From positions 4,617,001 to 4,681,000 of the forward strand of contig NZ_CP120416.1 in NCBI RefSeq assembly GCF_032773895.1: DNA of 64,000 bases, in the 5' to 3' direction. The position numbers were made by a program, and so were the translations under genes. Under the pieces are notes generated by a model that was not told where the DNA came from, ran no database searches, and was given only the letters and a program-made list of their open reading frames with translations. The stretch's first letter is position 1. Each line of letters starts with the position of its first letter. Shown here one piece after another: positions 1 to 10,403 of the stretch. Source of the stretch: Teredinibacter sp. KSP-S5-2. Its GTDB lineage: Bacteria > Pseudomonadota > Gammaproteobacteria > Pseudomonadales > Cellvibrionaceae.

Positions 1-20
1 GAAATAACCGTTTTTGTAGC

Positions 21-64
21 GGGTTGAAACACCGATTTGCGTTTTTTGAGTATGGTTTCAACCC
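21..64. repeat. 10-bp perfect inverted repeat
   Basis: GGGTTGAAAC at 21-30 is matched by its exact reverse complement at 55-64, with a 24-nt loop. It lies about 70 bp upstream of the first gene. There is no T-tract, so it may be a leader structure, a weak terminator of a gene before the window, or a protein site. It is a single pair and not a CRISPR array. Confidence 0.4.
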
Positions 65-132
65 TCCATCTGACTTACCATCAGTAGAATCTATCCGCCA
101 AATAGCGTTCTTATTATCTACTGGGTGTCATA

Positions 133-1008
133 ATGGCTTTAGCTCAAAGCTTATATCAATTTTATTCTCTTCCTGGTCCCAATACGGAGTTAACTTTATT
201 TCAGCAGGACACTAAACCAGTTAACGGAATCGAAGCTCTGTGCGACCTGGTCAATAATATTGTGCTGATAGACTTTTGGCACAATATGAGAATTACCAAG
301 CTCAATCCTTCCAGGGAAAGTGACCTTAGCCTGCGCAGTATTCATGAAAAACTGGCTAACTTTCACAAACTGAACACCAGTGATCTTCAACAGGAAAGGG
401 TAGATCAAGAAAAAATCCTGGGTAACTGTCGGGACACATCATTATTACTCTGTGCGTTTCTTAGATATCACGGCGTGCCCGCACGAGTTCGGTCCGGATT
501 CGCCACATTCTTTAGTAAAAAGAAAAAATTTGACCATTGGCTATGCGAGTATTGGCAAGAAGAGGAACAACGGTGGGTGAAAGTCGACACATGGATGTAT
601 CAAATTATCTGCAATAAACACCGACTAAATTTTATATTTCGATTTCTGCTCAATCGTTTGAAATACAACCCTCTGGATGTGGAAAGTAAAGATTTTATAT
701 CGGGGGGTGAGGCGTGGTTAAATTGTTACATCAAAGGTGAAAACCCAAAGCATTATGGTACCTATGAAAAAGAGTTAAACGGTGATTGGTTCGTTCGTGA
801 CAATATGCTCCGAGATTTGTTTTGTCTAAATAAACTGGAGATTTTGCCGTGGGACACTGAAGAAATACAGGGTGGAAAAGACAAGCCGGTGGAGGATGAG
901 GACGTCAATGAATTAAACCAACTTGCTGAATTAGTATCGACTCCAGATCAGCATTTTGCGGATATCAGCGCATATTTTAAAACGCATTTTCCTGGTATTG
1001 AAATATAA
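133..1008 (+). CDS. Transglutaminase-like superfamily protein
   Basis: The 291-residue protein carries the Cys-His-Asp triad of the transglutaminase-like fold: Cys99 in GNCRDTS, followed by the usual helix and the VPARVRSGF strand, then His135 in FDHW and Asp152 in KVDTW. There is no signal peptide, so it is probably cytoplasmic. Bacterial members are typically proteases or amidases rather than cross-linking enzymes; the substrate is unknown. The ATG at 133 is preceded by only a weak ribosome-binding site, and an in-frame stop at 103-105 limits any extension. It converges on the gamma carbonic anhydrase gene, with a hairpin between them. The family is fairly sure; the function is not. Confidence 0.75.
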   Translation: MALAQSLYQFYSLPGPNTELTLFQQDTKPVNGIEALCDLVNNIVLIDFWHNMRITKLNPSRESDLSLRSIHEKLANFHKLNTSDLQQERVDQEKILGNCRDTSLLLCAFLRYHGVPARVRSGFATFFSKKKKFDHWLCEYWQEEEQRWVKVDTWMYQIICNKHRLNFIFRFLLNRLKYNPLDVESKDFISGGEAWLNCYIKGENPKHYGTYEKELNGDWFVRDNMLRDLFCLNKLEILPWDTEEIQGGKDKPVEDEDVNELNQLAELVSTPDQHFADISAYFKTHFPGIEI

Positions 1009-1040
1009 GAGAAATCCCTTCTTAGTGTTCTGATCTGTAT

Positions 1041-1072
1041 ATTCAAACTCAGGCTTGCTCAAGAGTTTGAAT
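1041..1072. terminator. Hairpin between convergent genes
   Basis: ATTCAAACTC at 1041-1050 pairs perfectly with 1063-1072 around a 12-nt loop. It sits in the 71-bp gap between the convergent ends at 1008 and 1080. It lacks a clear U-tract, so its role as a bidirectional terminator is inferred from position. Confidence 0.45.
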
Positions 1073-1079
1073 TGGCTGA

Positions 1080-1625
1080 TCAATCATCAGCCAGGTATTC
1101 ATTTTTTAATTTCACGTAGTTTTGTGCTGAATAAGTGAAAAACGTTTTTTCCTCGGGCTTTAATGGTCGAGCTTTTTTGCAGGGGCTACCGACATACAAA
1201 AAGCCGCTTTCCAGGGTTTTACCCGGTGGAACCAGAGTTCCTGCACCGATAACAACCTCGTCTTCAACGATCGCGCCGTCTAATACGGTCGAGCCAATAC
1301 CGACCAGGACTCGATTACCTATAGTGCAACCATGTAAACATGCGCCGTGGCCAATAGTGACATCTTCACCAATATGTAGTGGATAACCATCGGGGTTATA
1401 GTTGCTGGCGTGGGTAATGTGCAGCACGGCGTTATCCTGCACGCTGGTTCTAGCGCCCACTCGAATTTTATGCATATCACCACGGATGACGGCGCAAGGC
1501 CAAACGGATACATCGTCGCCGAGTACCACATCGCCAATGACGACGCCGGCTTCATCTATGTATACTCGGTCACCAAGTTGTGGCTGAACCCCTTTATAGG
1601 CTCGGATAGCCTTGCTTTCTGACAT
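1080..1625 (-). CDS. yrdA: Gamma carbonic anhydrase family protein (YrdA-like)
   Basis: This 181-residue left-handed beta-helix protein has the hexapeptide-repeat pattern (IGDVVLGDDVSVWPCAVIRGD) and the metal-binding histidines of the gamma-CA family: one in the NAVLHIT segment and two in IGHGACLHGC. Members form trimers with zinc or iron between subunits; YrdA-type proteins often have little or no measured anhydrase activity. The start at 1625 is chosen because GGAGG lies 6 nt upstream; a longer in-frame extension to 1874 would run into prlC and is not needed. It is divergent from prlC with a 70-bp gap, the arrangement also seen in Pseudomonas. Confidence 0.9.
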   Translation of the reverse strand: MSESKAIRAYKGVQPQLGDRVYIDEAGVVIGDVVLGDDVSVWPCAVIRGDMHKIRVGARTSVQDNAVLHITHASNYNPDGYPLHIGEDVTIGHGACLHGCTIGNRVLVGIGSTVLDGAIVEDEVVIGAGTLVPPGKTLESGFLYVGSPCKKARPLKPEEKTFFTYSAQNYVKLKNEYLADD

Positions 1626-1695
1626 TTTTGCCTCCATAACTACACCAAGTAGTAATAATACCCAAATACTGACTAAAAGGTTGCAGAGAAGTTCT

Positions 1696-3756
1696 ATGAA
1701 TTCGACCAATCCTCTTCTGGCTGGTGCCAGCTTACCGGAATTCTCCCGCATAAAAACTGAGCATATCGTTCCGGCGATAAAAACATTAATTGAACAATCG
1801 GAAAAAAACCTGGAGCAGTTGTTGAATGATCTCAATGATGGCCAGGTAACTTGGGAAAATCTGGTGAGCCCCATCGAAGAGTGGGACGATAACTTAGAGA
1901 AGGCCTGGTCGCCGGTAAGCCTGCTTAATGCGGTGATGAATTCTGATGACTTACGGACAGCCTACGAAGAAGCGGAGCAACTTCTTACCGCTTACAATAC
2001 CAAGATGGGGCAAAACAAAACGCTATACCAAGCGTATGTTCAGTTAAAGGAATCGGCAGGGTTTAATGCACTTTCACAACCACAGAAAAAAACCATCGAA
2101 AACGCCGTTCGTGATTTTAAATTGGCCGGTGTGGCGTTAGAAGGCAAAGAAAAAGAACGCTACGGAGAAATACGCAGTGAGCTGTCCAAACTGATGACGC
2201 AGTTTGCGAACAACGTGTTGGATGCGACGCATGGTTGGTTCTATGTTGCAGAAGATGTGAGCGAGCTTGATGGTTTATCCGACATGGATATCCAGGCGGC
2301 TAAGCAGCGTGCAGAGAGCAAGCAAATATCCGGTTATGTATTGACATTGGATGTACCGGTTTATCACGCGGTACTCACTCAGGCCAAATCCAGAGAACTG
2401 CGCAAGACGATGTACCAGGCGTTTTGTACTCGTGCTTCCAACCTTGGCCCATTCGCGGAAGAGGGGCGAGACAAATGGAATAACGACCAGATCATTGACA
2501 AGATATTGGAGCTACGTAAAGAGTTAGCAGAATTGCTCGGCTTTAAAAACTTTGCTGAAAAATCCATTGCACCAAAAATGGCAGAGACAACCAGCGAAGT
2601 AATTGATTTTCTCACTGACTTGGCGAATAAAGGAAAACCAGTTGCGGAAAAAGAAATAGCTGAACTAAAAGAGTTTGCACGAGATACTTATCAACTCGAC
2701 AATCTCGAAGCCTGGGATCTTGCATTCTACGCCGAGCGATTAAAAGAATCTCGCTACAATATTTCTCAGGAGGAGTTACGCCCATACTTTCCTGTGGAGA
2801 AAGTGCTCTCGGGGTTATTTACCGTAGCCAAGAAACTATTTGCTATTGATATCGTTGAAAACAGTGAAGTGGAAACCTGGCATCAGGATGTTCACTTTTT
2901 CGATATCAAAAAAGAAGGGAAGAAAGTGGCAAGCTTTTATCTGGACTTATTCGCACGAGAGAAAAAGCGAGGTGGTGCATGGATGGCCGATTGCCGGGTT
3001 CGAAGAAATACTGGGAATGGTGTTCAACATCCTGTTGCGTTTTTAGTTTGCAATTTTAGCCCTGCAATTGATGGTAAGCCTGCATTGTTAAAACATGATG
3101 ATGTGGTGACGCTCTTCCATGAGTTTGGTCATGGTTTACACCACATGTTATCCGAAATAGATGTTGCAGCGGTAAGTGGAATTAACGGAGTCGCCTGGGA
3201 TGCAGTGGAACTACCCAGCCAGTTTTTAGAAAACTGGTGTTGGGAAAAAGAAGTGCTGGAGTTTCTTTCTGGTCATTACGAAACTGGAGAGCCATTACCT
3301 GAAGAAAAATTGAATAGCCTTCTGGCGGCTAAGAACTTTCACTCTGCTATGTTTTTAATGAGGCAATTGGAATTTGCATTGTTTGATTTTCGACTGCATA
3401 TGGAATTTGATACCGAAGGGTATCAAGGCGTACAGCAGGTGCTGAATGATGTTCGTCAACAGGTCTCGGTGTTAACTCCCCCTTCATACAACCGGTTTCA
3501 AAATAGTTTTAGCCATATTTTTGCCGGAGGTTACGCGGCGGGTTACTACAGTTATAAATGGGCGGAAGTGTTATCTGCCGATGCATTTTCACTATTTGAA
3601 GCAAACGGCATTTTCGACAATGCGACGGGTAATAAATTTTTACAGGAAATTTTGCAACAGGGCGGTTCGCGGGATGCGATGGAACTGTTTATTAATTTCC
3701 GAGGTAGAAAACCCAGTGTTGAGCCATTACTTCGTCACGGTGGTATAGTGAGTTAA
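1696..3756 (+). CDS. prlC: Oligopeptidase A (M3 family zinc metallopeptidase)
   Basis: The product has 686 residues, close to the 680 of E. coli OpdA. The zinc site is His475-Glu476-x-x-His479 in the segment LFHEFGHGLHHML, with the downstream glutamate region of the M3 family following. It degrades short cytoplasmic peptides, including signal peptides released in the membrane. The ATG at 1696 starts the conserved N-terminus (NPLL..LPEFSRIKTEHIVPAI); an upstream in-frame ATG at 1612 would overlap yrdA. It is followed after 3 bp by yheV, so the two are probably cotranscribed. Confidence 0.95.
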   Translation: MNSTNPLLAGASLPEFSRIKTEHIVPAIKTLIEQSEKNLEQLLNDLNDGQVTWENLVSPIEEWDDNLEKAWSPVSLLNAVMNSDDLRTAYEEAEQLLTAYNTKMGQNKTLYQAYVQLKESAGFNALSQPQKKTIENAVRDFKLAGVALEGKEKERYGEIRSELSKLMTQFANNVLDATHGWFYVAEDVSELDGLSDMDIQAAKQRAESKQISGYVLTLDVPVYHAVLTQAKSRELRKTMYQAFCTRASNLGPFAEEGRDKWNNDQIIDKILELRKELAELLGFKNFAEKSIAPKMAETTSEVIDFLTDLANKGKPVAEKEIAELKEFARDTYQLDNLEAWDLAFYAERLKESRYNISQEELRPYFPVEKVLSGLFTVAKKLFAIDIVENSEVETWHQDVHFFDIKKEGKKVASFYLDLFAREKKRGGAWMADCRVRRNTGNGVQHPVAFLVCNFSPAIDGKPALLKHDDVVTLFHEFGHGLHHMLSEIDVAAVSGINGVAWDAVELPSQFLENWCWEKEVLEFLSGHYETGEPLPEEKLNSLLAAKNFHSAMFLMRQLEFALFDFRLHMEFDTEGYQGVQQVLNDVRQQVSVLTPPSYNRFQNSFSHIFAGGYAAGYYSYKWAEVLSADAFSLFEANGIFDNATGNKFLQEILQQGGSRDAMELFINFRGRKPSVEPLLRHGGIVS

Positions 3757-3759
3757 GTT

Positions 3760-3990
3760 ATGAGTAAAAAACGATTTATTGCGGGCGCGGTGTGCCCTTC
3801 CTGTGGGGAGATGGATAAATTAGTGCTCTACATGGAGAGTGATAAAAACGTCCGTGAATGTGTGGCATGTGGTTTTAAGGATGTGATGCATATCCAACAA
3901 CAACCTAGAGAACTAGAAACCAGAGTGAATAAAACAGAAGAGGAAAAACAAGCTGAAGTACAAGTTTTGAATTTTCCTCCCCAAGAATGA
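3760..3990 (+). CDS. yheV: YheV-family zinc-ribbon protein
   Basis: This 76-residue protein has a four-cysteine zinc ribbon: Cys12/Cys15 (CPSCG) and Cys34/Cys37 (CVACG). The acidic, lysine-rich tail is typical of the family. It follows prlC with a 3-bp gap, a pairing conserved across gammaproteobacteria. Its function is not established; the fold suggests a metal-bound adaptor or nucleic-acid-binding role. Confidence 0.88.
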   Translation: MSKKRFIAGAVCPSCGEMDKLVLYMESDKNVRECVACGFKDVMHIQQQPRELETRVNKTEEEKQAEVQVLNFPPQE

Positions 3991-4000
3991 ATTTGATGTT

Positions 4001-4492
4001 ATGAATGAAAACGAAAAGGAAGAAGAAAACGAAGTTGTTCGAACTGAACAGTTAATCAATGACTATGACGTAACCCGTTTTATTGATAGTTCGATCATTG
4101 AAGAAAGCGGAGCAACTATAACGCAAAAGGTCGCGAGTTTATTTTGTAAAATTTACGCTCATAGACGAATTAACGACCCGACGAATTTTGATTTTGCCGC
4201 AGCAGAGTATTACATCTATGCGCGATTATTAACGGGAATTACTGGTGATCCTATCGCTGATACAAATCCAAATACGGCGCATATTCAACGTCGAGTATTT
4301 GCATTGTTATCGCTAAGAGAGATTTTTTTAGACGAGGGTGAGCTGCAGGAGCCGCCGCGTTCGCACTTACTTAAATGGAGTCAAAACGGCGCAAGACAGG
4401 GTTTGGTAGATTGGGATGCCAGAAATCCTGGTAAACCCAAGAATCATGGCGCAAGTGTGCGCATTCTTACTGACCCACAACTTTCTTTTTAA
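4001..4492 (+). CDS. Hypothetical protein, 163 aa
   Basis: The protein begins with a strongly acidic stretch (NENEKEEENE) and then a helical, soluble region with no signal peptide or membrane segment. I do not recognise a family. It lies 10 bp after yheV in the same direction and is probably the third gene of the prlC operon. The open frame, codon use like its neighbours and tight spacing support it as a real gene. The next feature downstream is a pair of adjoining hairpins that may end the transcript. Confidence 0.6.
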   Translation: MNENEKEEENEVVRTEQLINDYDVTRFIDSSIIEESGATITQKVASLFCKIYAHRRINDPTNFDFAAAEYYIYARLLTGITGDPIADTNPNTAHIQRRVFALLSLREIFLDEGELQEPPRSHLLKWSQNGARQGLVDWDARNPGKPKNHGASVRILTDPQLSF

Positions 4493-4502
4493 TATACTCG
4501 GC

Positions 4503-4567
4503 CGCCAATTTTGCTGAGACAAAATTGGCGATTAAAAATCGAAATCACATTCGAGCGATTTTTAATC
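4503..4567. repeat. Two adjoining perfect hairpins
   Basis: The first hairpin is an 11-bp perfect stem (4503-4513 with 4520-4530) around a 6-nt loop. The second is a 12-bp perfect stem (4530-4541 with 4556-4567) around a 14-nt loop. The stems share base 4530, so they cannot both be fully formed, or they stack directly. They lie between the hypothetical gene ending at 4492 and the outer-membrane protein starting at 4600. Neither has a U-tract. They could be a processing site, a leader structure of the outer-membrane gene, or an unusual terminator. Confidence 0.7.
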
Positions 4568-4599
4568 AGTAACTCCATGTATAGTGAAAAGGAAATTTT

Positions 4600-5136
4600 A
4601 TGAAAAACACATTAAAAGCCATCGCTTTTTCTGCTGTATGTTTGTCATCTACCGCTTTTGCCGGTGCCGGCGTTGGTATGTCTGCTACAAGTGATGATGT
4701 GACAATCTATGTGCCTATTGATGCAGGTAAACACTTTCGCATTGAGCCTTTATTCCGTTACGGGTATTCAGAAACTGAAACCGACTACAACACTGAATTT
4801 GTAGCGAATGATAAAATCGAATCTACCAATTATGAATTGGGAGTGGGTTTATTCGGGCGGGCGTCTGTTGTGAGTAATGTGAGTGGATACTACGGCGCGC
4901 GCTTGAGTTATATCTCCAGAGAGTTGGAATCGTCTTCGGTTAAATACGATACGTCTGGATATCGTATTGCACCGACTCTTGGTTTTGAATACTTTTTAAC
5001 GGAAAAGTTTTCTGTTGGCGGTGAGGCCGAATGGTATTATCAATCGACAGAAACCGACAACAACGAAAACGAAACGACTCAAGACTCATCCCAAACGGGT
5101 ACCGAGACACGTATTATTGCCCGGTTCCGTTTTTAA
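4600..5136 (+). CDS. Small outer-membrane beta-barrel protein
   Basis: The 178-residue protein starts with a signal peptide (KNTLKAIAFSAVCLSSTAFA, cleavage near residue 21). The mature part shows alternating hydrophobic and polar strands and ends in the aromatic pattern RIIARFRF, with C-terminal Phe as required by the BAM complex. This indicates an eight-stranded barrel of the OmpA-N/OmpW size class. Ligand and role are unknown. AGGAAA precedes the start. It is monocistronic: a hairpin pair lies upstream and a clear terminator downstream. Confidence 0.8.
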   Translation: MKNTLKAIAFSAVCLSSTAFAGAGVGMSATSDDVTIYVPIDAGKHFRIEPLFRYGYSETETDYNTEFVANDKIESTNYELGVGLFGRASVVSNVSGYYGARLSYISRELESSSVKYDTSGYRIAPTLGFEYFLTEKFSVGGEAEWYYQSTETDNNENETTQDSSQTGTETRIIARFRF

Positions 5137-5162
5137 TTTCTCACACTCATAGTGTTATTATG

Positions 5163-5197
5163 AAAAGCGATGTGCAATCAGTGCCGTCGCTTTTTTT
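5163..5197 (+). terminator. Rho-independent terminator
   Basis: AAAAGCGA (5163-5170) pairs with TCGCTTTT (5187-5194), and the T-run continues to 5197. It ends the outer-membrane protein transcript. Confidence 0.75.
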
Positions 5198-5269
5198 GTA
5201 TGACTACAATTATTTTTATGGAATGACGGGAAAAGCGGGAAAAACCGTTTACCAATGAGGAGGTGCCCT

Positions 5270-5710
5270 GTGGAATGGGAAGTATATTTATCCGGAGAAA
5301 TTCACACGGATTGGCGAGAACAGATTATTGCGGGTTGTCAGCAGTTATCCTTGCCTATTCATTTTACTTCTGCAGTAACCAATCACGAGGCGAGTGATGC
5401 GGCGGGTGATGTACTTGGCGAAGAAGCAAATAGTTTTTGGCGCGATCATAAGTCTGCCAAGGTGAATGGGATTCGAACTAAGAGTCTTATTGAGCGTTGC
5501 GATTTAGCGGTTATCCGCTTTGGTGATAAGTATAAGCAGTGGAATGCCGCATTTGATGCGGGTTATTGTGCCGCTTTGGCAAAGCCTTTCATCACCTTGC
5601 ATAATGACGATATCGTTCATCCTCTGAAAGAAGTGGATGGTGCTGCAATGGCGTGGGCCCAAACACCGCAACAAGTTGTAGAAATATTACGCTATGTGGT
5701 ACAGAAGTAG
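5270..5710 (+). CDS. ytoQ: YtoQ family protein
   Basis: The 146-residue protein begins with the family signature VEWEVYLSGEIHTDWR and keeps the central TRTKSLI-like and GYCAALAKPFITLH segments. YtoQ proteins have a nucleoside 2-deoxyribosyltransferase-like fold; no reaction is established. I chose the GTG at 5270 because TGAGGAGG lies directly upstream at optimal spacing and because family members start here; the ATG at 5255 would sit inside that ribosome-binding site. A single gene between the terminator at 5197 and nhaA. Confidence 0.85.
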   Translation: MEWEVYLSGEIHTDWREQIIAGCQQLSLPIHFTSAVTNHEASDAAGDVLGEEANSFWRDHKSAKVNGIRTKSLIERCDLAVIRFGDKYKQWNAAFDAGYCAALAKPFITLHNDDIVHPLKEVDGAAMAWAQTPQQVVEILRYVVQK

Positions 5711-5868
5711 CCTTTTGCTATGACCCGGGACAGATTATCGTCCTAAATCTCGGTTCGAATGACCTTATTCTCGCGGACATTTGTTATACAATGCACCGCA
5801 GTTTGTTTGATCCGGATATCAAATCCTGACTATTAAAATTGATCGACTGAGATTGAGGCTGTACTTAT

Positions 5869-7056
5869 ATGACGCACAAAATGAGTGCTATTGATCGTTT
5901 CTTTAAAAAGGAATCCGCTCCGGGGATCCTGTTGATGATAGCCGCGGTGGTTGCGGTTATCGCGGCAAACAGCCCCCTTAAAGTGTATTACACGCTGCTT
6001 ATTGATATTCCCGTTCAAGTGCGGGTTGGTGCTTTGGATATTGCCAAGCCATTACTGTTGTGGGTGAACGACGGTTTGATGGCGGTATTTTTCCTTCATG
6101 TAGGGCTGGAGCTGAAGCGAGAGTTTCTGGAAGGTGAGTTAAAGGATAAACGCAATATCATTCTCCCTGGCCTGGGAGCCTTGGGTGGTATGGCGATTCC
6201 TGCGCTTATATACGTTGCATTCAACTATAACAACCCGTCATCTGTGAGTGGCTGGGCGATTCCAGCAGCGACGGATATCGCTTTTGCCTTGGGCGTTTTG
6301 GCTTTATTAGGTAGCAGAGTGCCATTGAGTTTGAAGGTGTTTTTGACTTCCCTGGCTATCTTTGATGATGTTGGCGCGATTGTTATCATCGCATTGTTTT
6401 ATACCAGTAAAATTTCCATCACAGCGTTAATTATTGTCGCTGTGTGTACGGCGATACTTTTTATTCTTAACCGTCGATGCGTATGTGAAAAAGGTTTGTA
6501 CGCGGTACTGGGTATAATTATGTGGATCGCTATGTTGAAGTCTGGCGTGCATGCAACCTTAACCGGTGTGCTTTTGGCAATGTTTATTCCGATGCGTTCG
6601 GAAGATGACCCGACAGTGTCACCCGTTAGACGCTTGGAACATGATCTGCATTCAACAGTATCCTTTTTTATTCTTCCGGTTTTTGCTTTTTGTAACTCGG
6701 GAATTAACTTCTCAACGGTTGGTATTGATCAGCTTACACACGACGTAACACTCGGCATTGTTTTGGGACTGTTTCTTGGTAAACAATTTGGTGTCTTTGC
6801 GTTTTGTTGGTTCGGTATCAAAATGGGTTGGGCGAAACTGCCGAAACAAACAAACTGGATGTCCTTATACGGTGTTTCCATACTCTGCGGTATTGGTTTC
6901 ACTATGAGCTTGTTTATTGGTTCACTTGCGTTTGAAGAATCGGGTGTGGATAGATTATTTGACGAGCGTTTGGGGATTGTTCTAGGGTCATTGGTTTCCG
7001 GTATTTTCGGTACTATGGTACTTAAATTCGCTTTGCGTAAAAAAGCAGAAAGTTAA
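5869..7056 (+). CDS. nhaA: Na+/H+ antiporter NhaA
   Basis: The 395-residue inner-membrane protein has about 12 hydrophobic segments. The transport-site Asp pair is present in FDDVGAIVIIALFY, and TDIAFALGVLALLG is the discontinuous-helix motif of the family. NhaA exchanges 2 H+ for 1 Na+ and gives sodium and alkaline tolerance, which fits a marine host. The ATG at 5881 is a second possible start. The gene stands alone with its own terminator downstream. Confidence 0.95.
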   Translation: MTHKMSAIDRFFKKESAPGILLMIAAVVAVIAANSPLKVYYTLLIDIPVQVRVGALDIAKPLLLWVNDGLMAVFFLHVGLELKREFLEGELKDKRNIILPGLGALGGMAIPALIYVAFNYNNPSSVSGWAIPAATDIAFALGVLALLGSRVPLSLKVFLTSLAIFDDVGAIVIIALFYTSKISITALIIVAVCTAILFILNRRCVCEKGLYAVLGIIMWIAMLKSGVHATLTGVLLAMFIPMRSEDDPTVSPVRRLEHDLHSTVSFFILPVFAFCNSGINFSTVGIDQLTHDVTLGIVLGLFLGKQFGVFAFCWFGIKMGWAKLPKQTNWMSLYGVSILCGIGFTMSLFIGSLAFEESGVDRLFDERLGIVLGSLVSGIFGTMVLKFALRKKAES

Positions 7057-7073
7057 CGTTTTATTTTCACGAT

Positions 7074-7105
7074 AAAAAAGCCCAGTAAAAACTGGGCTTT
7101 TTTTT
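7074..7105 (+). terminator. Rho-independent terminator, bidirectional
   Basis: AGCCCAGT (7079-7086), loop AAAA, ACTGGGCT (7091-7098), then a T-run to 7105. An A-run at 7074-7078 makes it usable on the minus strand too, so it can end both nhaA and the convergent M4 protease gene. Confidence 0.9.
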
Positions 7106-7118
7106 GGCTAATCTTATC

Positions 7119-9311
<2,193 letters not shown>

Positions 9312-9413
9312 TTAATAATGAAATACCTCAACGGATGATTTGAGGATTTTTGTACTGACACAAAAAATGAGAAGAAAAGTTATTTATTAACGGAATGTGA
9401 CAAGAGGGCCCGG

Positions 9414-9458
9414 CAGAGTCTTATATCGTTTTACTACAGATTTAATGGTAAGACTCTG
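9414..9458. repeat. 10-bp inverted repeat across a stop codon
   Basis: CAGAGTCTTA at 9414-9423 is matched by its exact reverse complement at 9449-9458. The right arm is inside the last codons of the gene ending at 9442 and the left arm is in the intergenic region. There is no U-tract. It may be a 3' stability hairpin. Confidence 0.45.
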
Positions 9459-10119
9459 ATGCTATGGTACTGGTTAAATTAAGTGTAATCAGTGAATCAC
9501 CAGCAAGACACGGCCACTTATCCAGTTCATACCTCCAACCCTGGCTTTTATGTTGAGTGACATACTTTTGGAAAGCGGTGTCTTTTAAAAAGTCGTCCGT
9601 TTGAAAAAGTGCTTCAATGGAATAGTGCACAGCTAAGTCCAACTGGTTTGCGAAGTCATCGCCGAGCAAGTCGTGAACGACGATATTAGAAAGCGTCATG
9701 TCCATGGGGGAAAGTGGAACACCGCAAGCCATCATAATCCGATCATTCACTTCTTCCATTAACCTGTGAGCCAGATAGGCCTCATCGATTAATGCGTGCA
9801 TCCCTGAGTGGTGAGTTACCAGTTCAGGTGGCTGAATAAAATAATCTTCAGCAATATGTATAAAGTGCTGTGTGTATTGGTAAATACCTGCTGACTTGGT
9901 GATATCTTCCAAAGCTTCAACAAAGTCTGGAACGTGTTCTATATAACTGGTTACGAAGTTAAGCAGCGCCTGAGAGGCATTTTCTTCAGGTAAGGATATA
10001 AGGTGATGCAAAGCATCGATTCGAGCTTTGAGAAAATTCTGTAGTGCGTTGGTCTCGTTTTCCCTCTGTCGAGCAATCGCTATAGAGTCTCGGATGTGCA
10101 AGATTCGTTTCTCAGTCAT
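9442..10119 (-). CDS. Hypothetical protein, 225 aa
   Basis: A mostly helical soluble protein without signal peptide or membrane segment. It has several histidines and acidic residues (QHFIHIAEDYF, HHSGMHALIDEAYLAHRLMEEVND), but I do not recognise a family, and calling it a metal site would be a guess. It is monocistronic between the protease gene and the MATE gene, transcribed on the minus strand. The ribosome-binding site before the ATG at 10119 is weak. The 284-bp gap upstream (10120-10403) is AT-rich and shows nothing I can identify. Confidence 0.6.
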   Translation of the reverse strand: MTEKRILHIRDSIAIARQRENETNALQNFLKARIDALHHLISLPEENASQALLNFVTSYIEHVPDFVEALEDITKSAGIYQYTQHFIHIAEDYFIQPPELVTHHSGMHALIDEAYLAHRLMEEVNDRIMMACGVPLSPMDMTLSNIVVHDLLGDDFANQLDLAVHYSIEALFQTDDFLKDTAFQKYVTQHKSQGWRYELDKWPCLAGDSLITLNLTSTIASESYH

Positions 10120-10403
10120 AGTTCAAAGGCAATTTACATATGCCAACATGTGCATAGGCTTATTACCTTACCTGCAGGAATATTATCGATTTCTGGATGT
10201 TAGCCCTTATGTTCGATACTTCTGCAGGGCCCTGGACAACAAATTATACAATTTTGCTGTAATTACAAGGCGATAGAATACAAAAAACTAAATAAGTTAT
10301 TCTTTATAGTATGTGCACGCAAAAAAATAAAAGCTCTAATACAATGGTTATCAAATAGCTGGCTTCTATAAATATAGTGCATAAGTTATGGGTTTTCCTG
10401 TTT

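Noticed and set aside
21-64. GTTGAAAC / GTTTCAAC arms like those of some CRISPR repeats
   Set aside because: Only one inverted pair is present, with no regularly spaced direct repeats or spacers.
24-215. 63-codon open frame overlapping the transglutaminase-like gene
   Set aside because: Out of frame with a protein carrying a clear catalytic triad, and no ribosome-binding site or family match.
1612-1695. Longer N-terminus for oligopeptidase A
   Set aside because: It would overlap the divergent yrdA start and adds residues not matching the family; ATG at 1696 gives the normal length.
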